Source: UBA5070 sp035352895
GTDB taxonomy: Bacteria > Fibrobacterota > Fibrobacteria > UBA5070
Assembly (NCBI GenBank): GCA_035352895.1
Contig: DAOPYN010000039.1
Coordinates: forward strand, 1-41,838
Length of the DNA: 41,838 bases
Reading direction: 5' to 3'
Positions 1 through 8,101 of this stretch are shown here, piece by piece. Made by a program: the position numbers and the translations under genes. The notes under the pieces are model-generated. The model did not search any database, was not told the origin of the DNA, and saw nothing but the letters and a program-made list of their open reading frames with translations. How positions within the stretch are numbered: the first letter of the stretch is position 1; the number at the start of each line of letters is the position of its first letter.

Positions 1-132
1 GCCCACCGCGACCACTTCGCCCTTCTGGGGCTTTTCCTTGGCGGTGTCGGGGATGATGATGCCGCCGGCCGTCTTCGATTCGGCCTCGAGAGCCTTGATC
101 ACAACGCGATCCGCGAGAGGGGAAAGTGCCAT
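1..132 (-). CDS. groES: Co-chaperonin GroES, N-terminal part (cut by window edge)
   Basis: The first 44 codons of the 10-kDa co-chaperonin are present; the rest lies beyond the left edge. The protein starts MALSPLADRVVIKALEAES and continues into the family's mobile loop, seen as GGIIIPDTAKEKP followed by the conserved KGEVVAVG strand. GroES forms the heptameric lid of the GroEL folding chamber in the cytoplasm. The ATG at 132 is the only sensible start. A CIRCE operator and a sigma-70-like promoter lie immediately upstream, so heat-shock control through HrcA is expected. groEL would be expected downstream, outside the window. Confidence 0.95.
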   Translation of the reverse strand, partial: MALSPLADRVVIKALEAESKTAGGIIIPDTAKEKPQKGEVVAVG

Positions 133-166
133 TTTGAATATCTCCAGTGTTGGTTGTGAGAAGCTG

Positions 167-193
167 TTAGCACTCATCGGCGACGAGTGCTAA
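167..193. promoter_or_regulatory. CIRCE operator (HrcA binding site)
   Basis: A perfect CIRCE element, TTAGCACTC-N9-GAGTGCTAA, lies 34 bp upstream of groES and just downstream of the predicted -10 box. HrcA binding here would block transcription until heat shock. Both arms match the consensus without mismatch. Confidence 0.96.
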
Positions 194-206
194 CAAACAC
201 CCACAG

Positions 207-236
207 AATATACCGGCATCCGTGTCCCAAAGTCAA
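207..236 (-). promoter_or_regulatory. groES sigma-70-type promoter
   Basis: On the minus strand TTGACT (231-236) and TATATT (207-212) are separated by 18 bp. The start of transcription would fall near 200, so CIRCE overlaps the beginning of the transcript, the usual layout for HrcA-repressed groES genes. Confidence 0.75.
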
Positions 237-340
237 GGGGTCGGGATCGCTGCGACCCATTTGCATCCCCGCCCCTGGCCATCCCCCTTAGTGGTTGATG
301 GATCAGGCGTTGCGGGAATCGATTCCTTGGAAGGATGCCT

Positions 341-1111
341 TCAGAACGGCTGGACCCAGGAGACCAACCCTTGGGCAACCACGCTGCTTTCCTCGTCCAG
401 CCATGTGTTGACCTTGCGCGCCCCCACGATCAGAGCGGATTCACCGCGGAACTCCTGGACCCAACCGATCCCCATGGCGGTGGCCGACGCGGAGGTCCCC
501 CGGTCGTCCGCGTCTCCTTCCGGATCCTTCAGGACCCCGACGGCCATTCCGGGTTGCAGCCGGAATTCCATCCAAGGACCCGAGCCCCGAGCACGCACAC
601 GAGCCGCGAACTGCATCCAGGACAGCAATCGATCGCCTTCATCGCTCACGGGTGTGTTTCTCTCCCTGTCTTCCTCTTCATGCCGGCCCGAAACCAACCC
701 CTGGATCGCCACCTTCGATCGGGTGGTTCCGGCCAGGACATCGAAATCCCAAGCAAGAATGGAGTTGCGCACATTGGTGCCCAACCCGATCCAGGCCGAG
801 GGAGTCGAGGACATGCTGCCACCCGCCAGGATCCGCACATGGCGGGTGACCACGTACTGCAAGGCGGCATCCACACCCACGGGAGAATTGTTCCAGCAGA
901 CGGCATCCCCACCAACCGGATCCGCGGAGGAAACGCGGAGCGCGCCTTGCCCGTAGATCTTGCCAGGTTGTGCGGAATCCGGAACGATCGGCGGTGCAGG
1001 CAAGGCCAGGTCGGCGTCCACCTTGACGCGGGTCACGTCGATGTGAACGCATCCGGAGAACATGCACCCGATGGCAACCGGAAGCAATCGAATCAGGAAG
1101 CCCCTCTTCAT
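341..1111 (-). CDS. Putative lipoprotein of unknown function
   Basis: A 256-residue protein with a lipoprotein-type signal sequence: MKRGFLIRLLPVAIGCMFSGC has a positive n-region, a hydrophobic core and a lipobox-like FSGC. It is therefore probably anchored in the membrane through Cys21. The mature part is rich in alternating polar and hydrophobic stretches and Gly/Ser, and ends QGLVSWVQPF. An aromatic end like this recalls outer-membrane barrels, but a barrel is only a guess. No family was recognised. The start ATG overlaps the stop of the upstream gene (ATGA, 4 bp), so the two genes are translationally coupled and probably act together in the envelope. Confidence 0.75.
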   Translation of the reverse strand: MKRGFLIRLLPVAIGCMFSGCVHIDVTRVKVDADLALPAPPIVPDSAQPGKIYGQGALRVSSADPVGGDAVCWNNSPVGVDAALQYVVTRHVRILAGGSMSSTPSAWIGLGTNVRNSILAWDFDVLAGTTRSKVAIQGLVSGRHEEEDRERNTPVSDEGDRLLSWMQFAARVRARGSGPWMEFRLQPGMAVGVLKDPEGDADDRGTSASATAMGIGWVQEFRGESALIVGARKVNTWLDEESSVVAQGLVSWVQPF

Positions 1112-1644
1112 GGCAGGCTCCAGCGCAGACGCAATCCCAGATCGCCACGGTAGCGGCCGGAAGGGCTCCAGAGCCCCACCTGGGGAGCATCATCGGTCCG
1201 GAACAACCTCTGCGCCGCGGTGGCGACCAGGGGTGCACCCAAGGTCCAGCCGATCGCGCCCATCAATAACGGTCCGCCTTCGGAGCCGTTCTCCGTACCC
1301 GAAACGAGAGTGCCCGCCCCGAAGAGCATCACGGCAAACCCACCACCTCCCAGGACGGCTCCCGTCCACGAGGCCGCGAGCGATCCGTTCGCCTCGTCTT
1401 CGTCCGTGGCGAGGTTGGCTCCCATGGCGGTTCCCACCGTGTTGCCCAGGGGGATGGCCACGATCACAGGACCAGGGTTCTGGGCGATCGCTGAACCCAC
1501 GGCTCCAACCCCCAACCCCATCAGGGTCCCAAGCCCCTCGCCCTTCAAGGCTTGGAGATAATGCCTCCCGAACGACAGTGGTTTCTGCCCTTCCGAAGCC
1601 GACGATACTCCTGCGAGCGTCAACACCAAAGCCCAAATGACCAC
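1108..1644 (-). CDS. Small Gly-rich exported or membrane protein, unknown function
   Basis: A 178-residue protein. The GTG at 1644 is chosen because AGAGGA lies a few bases upstream and the product then opens with a clean signal sequence (MVIWALVLTLAGVSSAS). A longer in-frame extension to 1689 would put charged residues in front of the signal. The middle holds two glycine-rich hydrophobic segments (GTLMGLGVGAVGSAIAQ; SWTGAVLGGGGFAVMLFGAG) that resemble glycine-zipper membrane segments. It overlaps the downstream lipoprotein gene by 4 bp. No family was recognised; an envelope role is inferred from the signal sequence and the partner gene. Confidence 0.65.
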   Translation of the reverse strand: MVIWALVLTLAGVSSASEGQKPLSFGRHYLQALKGEGLGTLMGLGVGAVGSAIAQNPGPVIVAIPLGNTVGTAMGANLATDEDEANGSLAASWTGAVLGGGGFAVMLFGAGTLVSGTENGSEGGPLLMGAIGWTLGAPLVATAAQRLFRTDDAPQVGLWSPSGRYRGDLGLRLRWSLP

Positions 1645-1956
1645 GATTGCGAATTCCTCTGTCGGGGTGGAAAGATCTTCAGCGAGCAATCAAAACAAAA
1701 TGCGTACCAATCCAGTTTCCATCCAACAGAGTATTGATCCCATCGCCATCCGCAACGAACGTCCTGCAGGTGAAGCAAGGCTCCCTGCAGGATTCCTGAG
1801 TCGCCGGAGCGACCCAGGGCCGCTTCATGGCAAAACCTGTTCGATGATCGATGCACGGAATCCATCGGCCTTCTTTACTCCGCTCGAGCACGGGAATCCA
1901 CCTTGGCTGGACAAGTTCTCCCCCGCGATCGCTTCCTGGAAGCGACATTTCCCTCC
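1645..1956. other. Divergent intergenic region
   Basis: About 310 bp between two divergent genes, without a convincing ORF. It holds a 9-bp inverted repeat, TCCTGCAGG (1762-1770) and CCTGCAGGA (1784-1792), with a 13-nt loop, whose role is unknown. Promoters for both flanking genes should lie here, but I see no clear boxes. Confidence 0.4.
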
Positions 1957-3933
1957 ATGCGCATCCAGGCACTCGCTTCCGCCCTCGCCGGGGCGATCGG
2001 ACTCAATTGCTGCGACCAGACCGACGGCCCGACACGGCCTGCAGGAGAAGACTCCCTGGCGCACGTGTGCCGGAGCGCTGACAGCGCACAGGTTTCCCAC
2101 CTGGGCAGCATGACCTGTCCTGCCGACTGGGACTCCTTGAAGGGACCCCCGTCGAACGCCGCCTTCGGGCGGGCCACCTCGGTGAAGATCATCGTGTCGC
2201 TGGCCACCGGCCAGCTTTGGTTTCCGAACACCCGCCGTTACGCTCTCCACTGGGACTTCGCAAGCAACGTGCTCGGATACCCCAAGTCGCAGTACCAGAC
2301 CACCTGGAACGACAACTACTACGATGCTCCCAAGCGCCAGTACATCCTGGCCACGCTCACCCACTACGAAGGACCGGACCTGTGGGTGGTCCAGCTCTTT
2401 CCCGGCGACGACCTTTCGTCCGAGCGCCTGGCCAGCCTCATGAAGACCACCGCCGACTCCACCTGGATCGGACAGAGACTGGTCTACCTCCCCGCCAACG
2501 ACTCGGCAGCCGCGCGGGCGGCGCGCGCGGGCGTGAAGGTGGTGGAGGCCAACGCGGTCTTCGGGGGCGAGACCTTCCAGAGCCTGAACACCGGTATCAC
2601 CTTCGGAACCCTGATCAAGGCCACCCACGACACCGTGGGAACCGGCAGGTTCTCTTCACGGGACATCGTCCTCACCGACGGGATCCCCAACGACCTGCCC
2701 ATCGTCGCGGGGGTGATCACCACCGAGTTCCAGACCCCCCTCAGCCACCTCAACGTGCTCAGCCGCAACCGCGGCACCCCCAACATGGCATTGACCACCG
2801 CCTGGTCGGATCCCGTCTTCACCTCGCTGGTGGGGCATTCCGTGCGTCTGGAGGTGACGCTCCTGGGCTGGAAGCTGCGGGAGGCCAGCCCCGCCGAGGT
2901 GGACTCCTTCTGGAAGGCCAAGGTGCTGCCCGTCCCGCCGGAGCTTCCTCTGGACACCACTCCCGGTCTGGTGGGCCTGACCGAGCTCAACCACCTCGCC
3001 TTGCCCCGCGTGGGCGCCAAGGCGGCCAATTTCGGGGAGTTGGCGAGACTGGCCTCCACCTTCAGCAACTTCCAGGTCCCCGAAGGCGGCTTCGCCATCC
3101 CGTTCGCCGCCTATCGGGACCACATCCGCCGCAATGGCCTTTCCGCCGCGGTGGACTCGCTCCTCGCCGACACCCGGCTCCTGGAAGATCCCACCCAGCG
3201 TCGATCGGCCCTGAGCGCGCTGCAGCAAAGGATCCTCGCCGCTCCCGTGGACCCCGCGCTGCTCTCCGAGATCGATTCGGCCATCCGGGCCAACGCCCAG
3301 TACACGCGCATGCGTTTCCGCTCCAGCACCAATGCCGAGGATCTCGCCGAATTCAACGGAGCCGGGCTCTATTCGTCCTATACCGGCGAACTGGGCAACT
3401 CCAAGAAGACCGTGGAGAACGCCCTGCGCAAGGTGTGGGCGAGCCTGTGGAACGAACGCGCCTTCCTGGAGCGCGCCGCCTACCGCATCGACCAGCACCG
3501 GGTGGCGATGGGAGTGCTGGTGCACCGGAGCTTCCCCGACGAGGGCGCCAACGGTGTCGCCCTCACCTCCAACATCTACCAGCCGGAGTACTTCGGATAC
3601 GTGATCAACGCCCAGAAGGGCGAGGTCTCCGTGGTGGATCCGCCGCAGGGAACCGTGTCCGAGCAGTGGATCTACTATCCGTTCCTGGACGGCACCCTGG
3701 GCGATCCATCCTTGGAGCTGATCTCGCGCAGCACCCTGGAAGGCGGGACTCCGGTGCTCACGGAAGCGGAAGTGGTGAAGCTGGGCAAGGCGCTCCAGGA
3801 TGTCCAGTGGGAGTTCTGCGCCCTTCTGGGCGGCAACCTCCGGGAGGCCAACCGCTACGGCATGGACGTGGAGTTCAAGTTCGACGGCCTTTCCAGGACG
3901 CTCTACATCAAGCAGGCCCGCCCGCTGCCATGA
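1957..3933 (+). CDS. PEP-synthase-like dikinase, possibly exported
   Basis: A 658-residue protein with the two domains of the PEP synthase / pyruvate phosphate dikinase / glucan-water dikinase group. A phosphohistidine swivel domain lies first: TPLSHLNVLSRNRGTP contains the likely phosphorylated His264. A PPDK-type ATP-grasp domain follows, with VGAKAANFGEL near residue 352, RSSTNAEDL starting at Arg455 and the closing YIKQARPLP. This order (His domain before ATP-grasp) is that of glucan-water dikinases and the reverse of PEP synthase. No PEP/pyruvate-binding barrel is present. The ATG at 1957 gives a short hydrophobic N-terminus (MRIQALASALAGAIGLNCC) that could be a weak signal or lipoprotein sequence; an in-frame ATG at 1903 is an alternative start. 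Substrate unknown. The 3' end overlaps the convergent gene by 26 bp. Confidence 0.8.
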   Translation: MRIQALASALAGAIGLNCCDQTDGPTRPAGEDSLAHVCRSADSAQVSHLGSMTCPADWDSLKGPPSNAAFGRATSVKIIVSLATGQLWFPNTRRYALHWDFASNVLGYPKSQYQTTWNDNYYDAPKRQYILATLTHYEGPDLWVVQLFPGDDLSSERLASLMKTTADSTWIGQRLVYLPANDSAAARAARAGVKVVEANAVFGGETFQSLNTGITFGTLIKATHDTVGTGRFSSRDIVLTDGIPNDLPIVAGVITTEFQTPLSHLNVLSRNRGTPNMALTTAWSDPVFTSLVGHSVRLEVTLLGWKLREASPAEVDSFWKAKVLPVPPELPLDTTPGLVGLTELNHLALPRVGAKAANFGELARLASTFSNFQVPEGGFAIPFAAYRDHIRRNGLSAAVDSLLADTRLLEDPTQRRSALSALQQRILAAPVDPALLSEIDSAIRANAQYTRMRFRSSTNAEDLAEFNGAGLYSSYTGELGNSKKTVENALRKVWASLWNERAFLERAAYRIDQHRVAMGVLVHRSFPDEGANGVALTSNIYQPEYFGYVINAQKGEVSVVDPPQGTVSEQWIYYPFLDGTLGDPSLELISRSTLEGGTPVLTEAEVVKLGKALQDVQWEFCALLGGNLREANRYGMDVEFKFDGLSRTLYIKQARPLP

Positions 3934-5266
3934 GCGGAGCGTCGCCGCCCGCACTGAAGAGGTCGCGCAGGGCGCCTCGGGCCGCGCGTCGATCGTGCAG
4001 GATCACGTCCATCCCCACGCTGGACCACCTGGATGGCGGAGCTTCCAGGGGATCGTCCGCACCGTCCACCGCCTCGGACAAGCCAAGACGGATCTTGTCC
4101 GTGGAGAATTCCGGCGCCAGGGTCACCCAGCTGCCCAGCACCTTAAGGGAGACGTTGTAGCTGGAAAACCCAAGCCCCATGGGCGAGGGAACCAGGAAGA
4201 AATGCGTCCAGGGGAACAGGCGCTCGCGCCAGATCACGGAATAGGCGTCCACCAGCCGCATGTGCCGGTACCAGGTGAGGCCGATCCATCCGACCCAGGC
4301 CACCCCCAGGAGGAACGTGAGACTGGGAAGCCCCAGGGCGGCCACGCGCAACGCCCAGACCCAGGTGCGGGTCTCCATGGCCGTGCCCACGGAAACGGCC
4401 ATGGTGAAGACGGCGGTGGACAAGAACACCAGGAACGCGACGAATCCCAGGATCTGGGCCACCGCCCGGCGGTTGCGCAGGAAGAAGAACCGCACCCAAT
4501 CCGGAAGGTCCGTGCCCTTGCGCCCGTCGCCCAGCACGGACACGCGCCGTTCCAGCACCAGGAGATCGAACGACGCGCTCCACCAATCGGAAAGTTCCCT
4601 CCCCCAGTGGCTGGAGGGAACGATCACAGGAAAATCCCACTCCTCGCCCACCCGCAGAGGGACCAGATCGCGCAGAAGCAGCCCCCGGGGCAGATGGCGG
4701 CGATGCAGGAGCAGGCTGGACAGGAAGACCGGCGCTCCCCCGGTGAGCTTGGGCGGAACCCAGAATCCCGCCACCCGCTGGGACGGATCGCGCAGGACCG
4801 CGCGCAACGGCTCCAGATCCGGATCCGGATCTTCCGCATCGCGCTGGGCGAACAACCTCTGGCCGATCCTGCGCAATCGCTCCGGGTGGCGATCGAATTC
4901 CACGGTGGGCGACCAGATCACCATGCCGGAATGGTCCGACGCTCCCCCCTGGAACAGGGCCTTTTCGGCCAGCAGGACCGCCCCCCAGGTGGTCCGCCCT
5001 TCGCGCTGGGACACTTCCCATCCATGGACGGCCCGAAGCAGTGGATCTTCGGGATCCATATCCTCCGGAACCCGAGGCTCGTGGATCGTTTCGGGAAGCA
5101 CCAAGGGAGCGTCCATCCCCGGCGTGAACGGCGCTTCCAAGGTCCACAGGCTGGGAATCTCCGGACGCCTCCACAAACGGAACGCCCGTGCGCATGCGGC
5201 CAAGTCGCCACCCAGATGCCGCAGAACTCGGGGAGTTCGCCAGACCATGAACGCCAAAATAACCAC
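3908..5266 (-). CDS. Membrane protein of unknown function
   Basis: About 452 residues. The N-terminal two thirds look soluble or peripheral and contain many short hydrophobic strands. Two strong membrane segments follow (VAQILGFVAFLVFLSTAVFTM and RVAALGLPSLTFLLGVAWVG), then a roughly 100-residue C-terminal part. The start is uncertain: GTG 5266 opens with VVILAFMVW and has GGA a few bases upstream, while ATG 5248 is also in frame. I recognise no family. Codon use is GC-rich like the neighbours. It is divergent from acnB and convergent with the dikinase gene, so it is probably transcribed alone. Confidence 0.7.
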   Translation of the reverse strand: MVILAFMVWRTPRVLRHLGGDLAACARAFRLWRRPEIPSLWTLEAPFTPGMDAPLVLPETIHEPRVPEDMDPEDPLLRAVHGWEVSQREGRTTWGAVLLAEKALFQGGASDHSGMVIWSPTVEFDRHPERLRRIGQRLFAQRDAEDPDPDLEPLRAVLRDPSQRVAGFWVPPKLTGGAPVFLSSLLLHRRHLPRGLLLRDLVPLRVGEEWDFPVIVPSSHWGRELSDWWSASFDLLVLERRVSVLGDGRKGTDLPDWVRFFFLRNRRAVAQILGFVAFLVFLSTAVFTMAVSVGTAMETRTWVWALRVAALGLPSLTFLLGVAWVGWIGLTWYRHMRLVDAYSVIWRERLFPWTHFFLVPSPMGLGFSSYNVSLKVLGSWVTLAPEFSTDKIRLGLSEAVDGADDPLEAPPSRWSSVGMDVILHDRRAARGALRDLFSAGGDAPLMAAGGPA

Positions 5267-5404
5267 ACTCGTCCACGAAGGTTCCGCGGTTCTTCCGCAG
5301 ACCAGCCTCTTCCCTCCGGAGAGACCTTCGCGCAAGGTCTCGGTGGAGCGCACGAACGACCATCGCTTTCCAGCGACCCGATCGCCGCGCGCCGAGGTTG
5401 CGAA

Positions 5405-5419
5405 ATAATTGCAAATTAT
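5405..5419. promoter_or_regulatory. AT-rich inverted repeat upstream of acnB
   Basis: ATAATT-GCA-AATTAT is a perfect inverted repeat in an otherwise GC-rich divergent region, 46 bp before the acnB start. It may be an operator or part of a promoter. Only the symmetry and the AT-rich context support it. Confidence 0.35.
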
Positions 5420-5464
5420 GGGACATACGACCGAACCACGGATCCGCCTTTCCAGGAGACCCAC

Positions 5465-8056
5465 GTGCTTGCCGCCTACCGCACCCATGCCGCCGAACGC
5501 AACTCCCAAGGGATTCCTCCTCTTCCCCTGGATGCCAAGCAGACCGCCGAACTCGTGGAGCTCCTCAAGGCGCCGCCCGCCGGCGAAGAGACGTTCCTGC
5601 TGGAACTGATCACCCACCGCGTGCCGCCCGGGGTGGACGACGCGGCCAAGGTGAAGGCATCGTTCCTGACCGCCATCGCCCACGGCGAGGCATCCAGTCC
5701 GCTGATCTCCGCCGAGAAGGCCACCGAGCTTCTGGGCACCATGGTGGGCGGCTACAACGTCGCCTCCCTCATCGAGCTCCTGGACACGCCCGCGTTGGCG
5801 CCGCTGGCCGCCCAAGGTCTGAAGAAGACCATCCTGATCTTCGACTACTTCGCCGACGTGGCCGCCAAGGCCAAGGCCGGCAATCCCCACGCCAAGGCCG
5901 TGATCCAAAGCTGGGCCGACGCCGAGTGGTTCACCAGCCGTCCCGAGGTGCCCACCTCCATGGAGCTCACGGTGTTCAAGGTGACCGGCGAGACCAACAC
6001 CGACGATCTCTCGCCCGCCCCCGACGCCTGGAGCCGACCCGACATCCCGCTGCACGCCCTGGCCATGCTGAAGAACGCCCGCGCCGGGATCGTGCCGGAA
6101 GAGGACGGCAAGCGCGGCCCCATCCAGCAGATCCGGGACCTGGCCGCCAAGGGCCACCCCGTGGCCTACGTGGGCGACGTGGTGGGCACGGGCAGCTCCC
6201 GCAAGTCGGCGACGAATTCCGTCCTGTGGTGGACCGGCGAGGACATCCCGTACGTCCCCAACAAGAAGTTCGGCGGGGTTTGCCTGGGCGGCAAGATCGC
6301 CCCCATCTTCTTCAACACCCAGGAAGACGCCGGGGCCCTGCCCATCGAGATCGATGTGAACGCCCTGGACATGGGCGACCGGATCGAACTGCGTCTGGAC
6401 CATTCCAACGGCAACGTCCAGATCCTGAAGAACGGCCAGGTGGTGGCCCACTCCATCCTCAAGACCCTGGTGATCCTGGACGAGGTGCGCGCCGGGGGCC
6501 GCATCAACCTGATCATCGGCCGGGCCCTCACCGCACGCGCCCGCGACTTCCTGGGCCTGGGCGCGAGCACCCGGTTCCGCCTGCCCATGACCCCGCAGCG
6601 GAAGGTGAAGGGGTACACCCTGGCCCAGAAGATGGTGGGTCGCGCCGTGGGCCTCCCCCAAGGCGAGGGCGTGCTGCCCGGCACCTACTGCGAACCCCGG
6701 ATGACCTCGGTGGGATCGCAGGACACCACCGGCCCCATGACCCGCGACGAACTGAAGGACCTGGCCTGCCTGGGATTCTCGGCGGACCTGGTGATGCAGT
6801 CGTTCTGCCACACGGCCGCCTACCCCAAGCCGGTGGACGTGAAGACCCACCGCGAACTGCCCGCCTTCATCTCCGACCGCGGCGGGGTCTCCCTGCGTCC
6901 CGGCGACGGCGTGATCCACTCCTGGCTCAACCGCATGCTGCTGCCGGACACGGTGGGCACCGGCGGCGACTCCCACACGCGATTTCCCATCGGGATCAGC
7001 TTCCCGGCCGGATCCGGCCTGGTGGCCTTCGCCGCGGCCACCGGCGTGATGCCGCTGGACATGCCGGAATCCGTCCTGGTACGTTTCAAGGGGTCGTGGG
7101 ACGAGGCCCGGAAGAAGGGCATCACCCTGCGCGACCTGGTCCACGCGATCCCCCTCTACGCCATCAAGGCGGGCCTCCTCACGGTGGCCAAGGCCGGCAA
7201 GAAGAACGTCTTCAGCGGGCGCATCCTGGAGATCGAAGGACTCCCCGACCTCAAGGTGGAACAAGCCTTCGAGCTCACCGACGCCTCGGCGGAGCGTTCC
7301 GCCGCCGGCTGCACCGTGCGCCTGAACAAGGAGCCCATCGTCGAGTACATGAACTCGAACGTGGTGCTTCTGCAGAACATGATCCAAAACGGCTACCAGG
7401 ACGCCCGCACCATCCAGCGGCGCATCGACGCCATGAAGGCGTGGCTGGCCAAGCCGGAACTGCTGCAGCCGGATGCCGAAGCCGAATACGCGGCGGTGAT
7501 CGAGATCGACCTCGCCGAGATCTCCGAACCCATCGTGTGCTGCCCCAACGATCCGGATGATGCCAAGACGCTTTCCGACGTGGCCGGCGCCAAGATCGAC
7601 GAGACGTTCATCGGGTCGTGCATGACCAACATCGGGCACTTCCGGGCCGCCTCCAAGCTCCTGGAAGGCAAGCGGGACATCGCCACCCGCCTGTGGGTGG
7701 CTCCTCCCACCAAGATGGACGCCGCCGAGCTCACCAAGGAAGGCCACTACGCCGTGCTGGGCGGAGCCGGCGCCCGCATGGAAATGCCGGGATGCTCGCT
7801 TTGCATGGGGAACCAAGCCCAGGTGAAGGAAGGCGCCACGGTGGTGAGCACCAGCACGCGCAACTTCCCCAACCGCCTGGGCAGGAACACCAACGTGTAC
7901 CTGGCCTCCGCCGAGCTCACCGCGGTGGCCTCCAAGCTGGGACGTCTTCCCACCGTCGAGGAGTACCGCGCCGAAATGGGCGTCGTGGCCCGGAGCGCCG
8001 ACCAGATCTACCGGTACATGAACTTCGACAGGATCCCGGAGTACGCCACTCCCTGA
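5465..8056 (+). CDS. acnB: Aconitate hydratase B (bifunctional aconitase / 2-methylisocitrate dehydratase)
   Basis: An 863-residue protein that aligns by eye along its whole length with E. coli AcnB (865 residues). It converts citrate to isocitrate in the TCA cycle in the cytoplasm and can act on 2-methylisocitrate. The N-terminal HEAT-like domain carries LDAKQTAELVELLK and PPAGEETFLLELITHRVPPG, followed by FKVTGETNTDDLSPAPDAWS of the swivel domain. The [4Fe-4S] ligands are Cys719 (GSCMTN) and Cys777/Cys780 (PGCSLCMGN). The start is a GTG at 5465, where AGGAGA lies 6-7 bp upstream and the E. coli N-terminus aligns (VLAAYRTHAAER against MLEEYRKHVAER). It appears to be a single gene with its own promoter region. 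Confidence 0.97.
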   Translation: MLAAYRTHAAERNSQGIPPLPLDAKQTAELVELLKAPPAGEETFLLELITHRVPPGVDDAAKVKASFLTAIAHGEASSPLISAEKATELLGTMVGGYNVASLIELLDTPALAPLAAQGLKKTILIFDYFADVAAKAKAGNPHAKAVIQSWADAEWFTSRPEVPTSMELTVFKVTGETNTDDLSPAPDAWSRPDIPLHALAMLKNARAGIVPEEDGKRGPIQQIRDLAAKGHPVAYVGDVVGTGSSRKSATNSVLWWTGEDIPYVPNKKFGGVCLGGKIAPIFFNTQEDAGALPIEIDVNALDMGDRIELRLDHSNGNVQILKNGQVVAHSILKTLVILDEVRAGGRINLIIGRALTARARDFLGLGASTRFRLPMTPQRKVKGYTLAQKMVGRAVGLPQGEGVLPGTYCEPRMTSVGSQDTTGPMTRDELKDLACLGFSADLVMQSFCHTAAYPKPVDVKTHRELPAFISDRGGVSLRPGDGVIHSWLNRMLLPDTVGTGGDSHTRFPIGISFPAGSGLVAFAAATGVMPLDMPESVLVRFKGSWDEARKKGITLRDLVHAIPLYAIKAGLLTVAKAGKKNVFSGRILEIEGLPDLKVEQAFELTDASAERSAAGCTVRLNKEPIVEYMNSNVVLLQNMIQNGYQDARTIQRRIDAMKAWLAKPELLQPDAEAEYAAVIEIDLAEISEPIVCCPNDPDDAKTLSDVAGAKIDETFIGSCMTNIGHFRAASKLLEGKRDIATRLWVAPPTKMDAAELTKEGHYAVLGGAGARMEMPGCSLCMGNQAQVKEGATVVSTSTRNFPNRLGRNTNVYLASAELTAVASKLGRLPTVEEYRAEMGVVARSADQIYRYMNFDRIPEYATP

Positions 8057-8101
8057 CTGCCGATATTGCTTTTTTGAGCACTATCGCGTAGCTTTGTTGT
8101 C

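Noticed and set aside
3800..5464. Long plus-strand open frame in front of acnB that would make a 1418-residue protein
   Set aside because: The upstream part has no family similarity and is antisense to a membrane protein gene; AcnB homology begins exactly at the GTG 5465 with a good ribosome binding site.
5470..7816. Very long minus-strand frame opposite acnB
   Set aside because: It is a shadow of the GC-rich acnB codons: Gly/His/Val-rich, without motifs.
8057..8101. T-rich stretch after acnB as a terminator
   Set aside because: A run of T is present but no stem precedes it.
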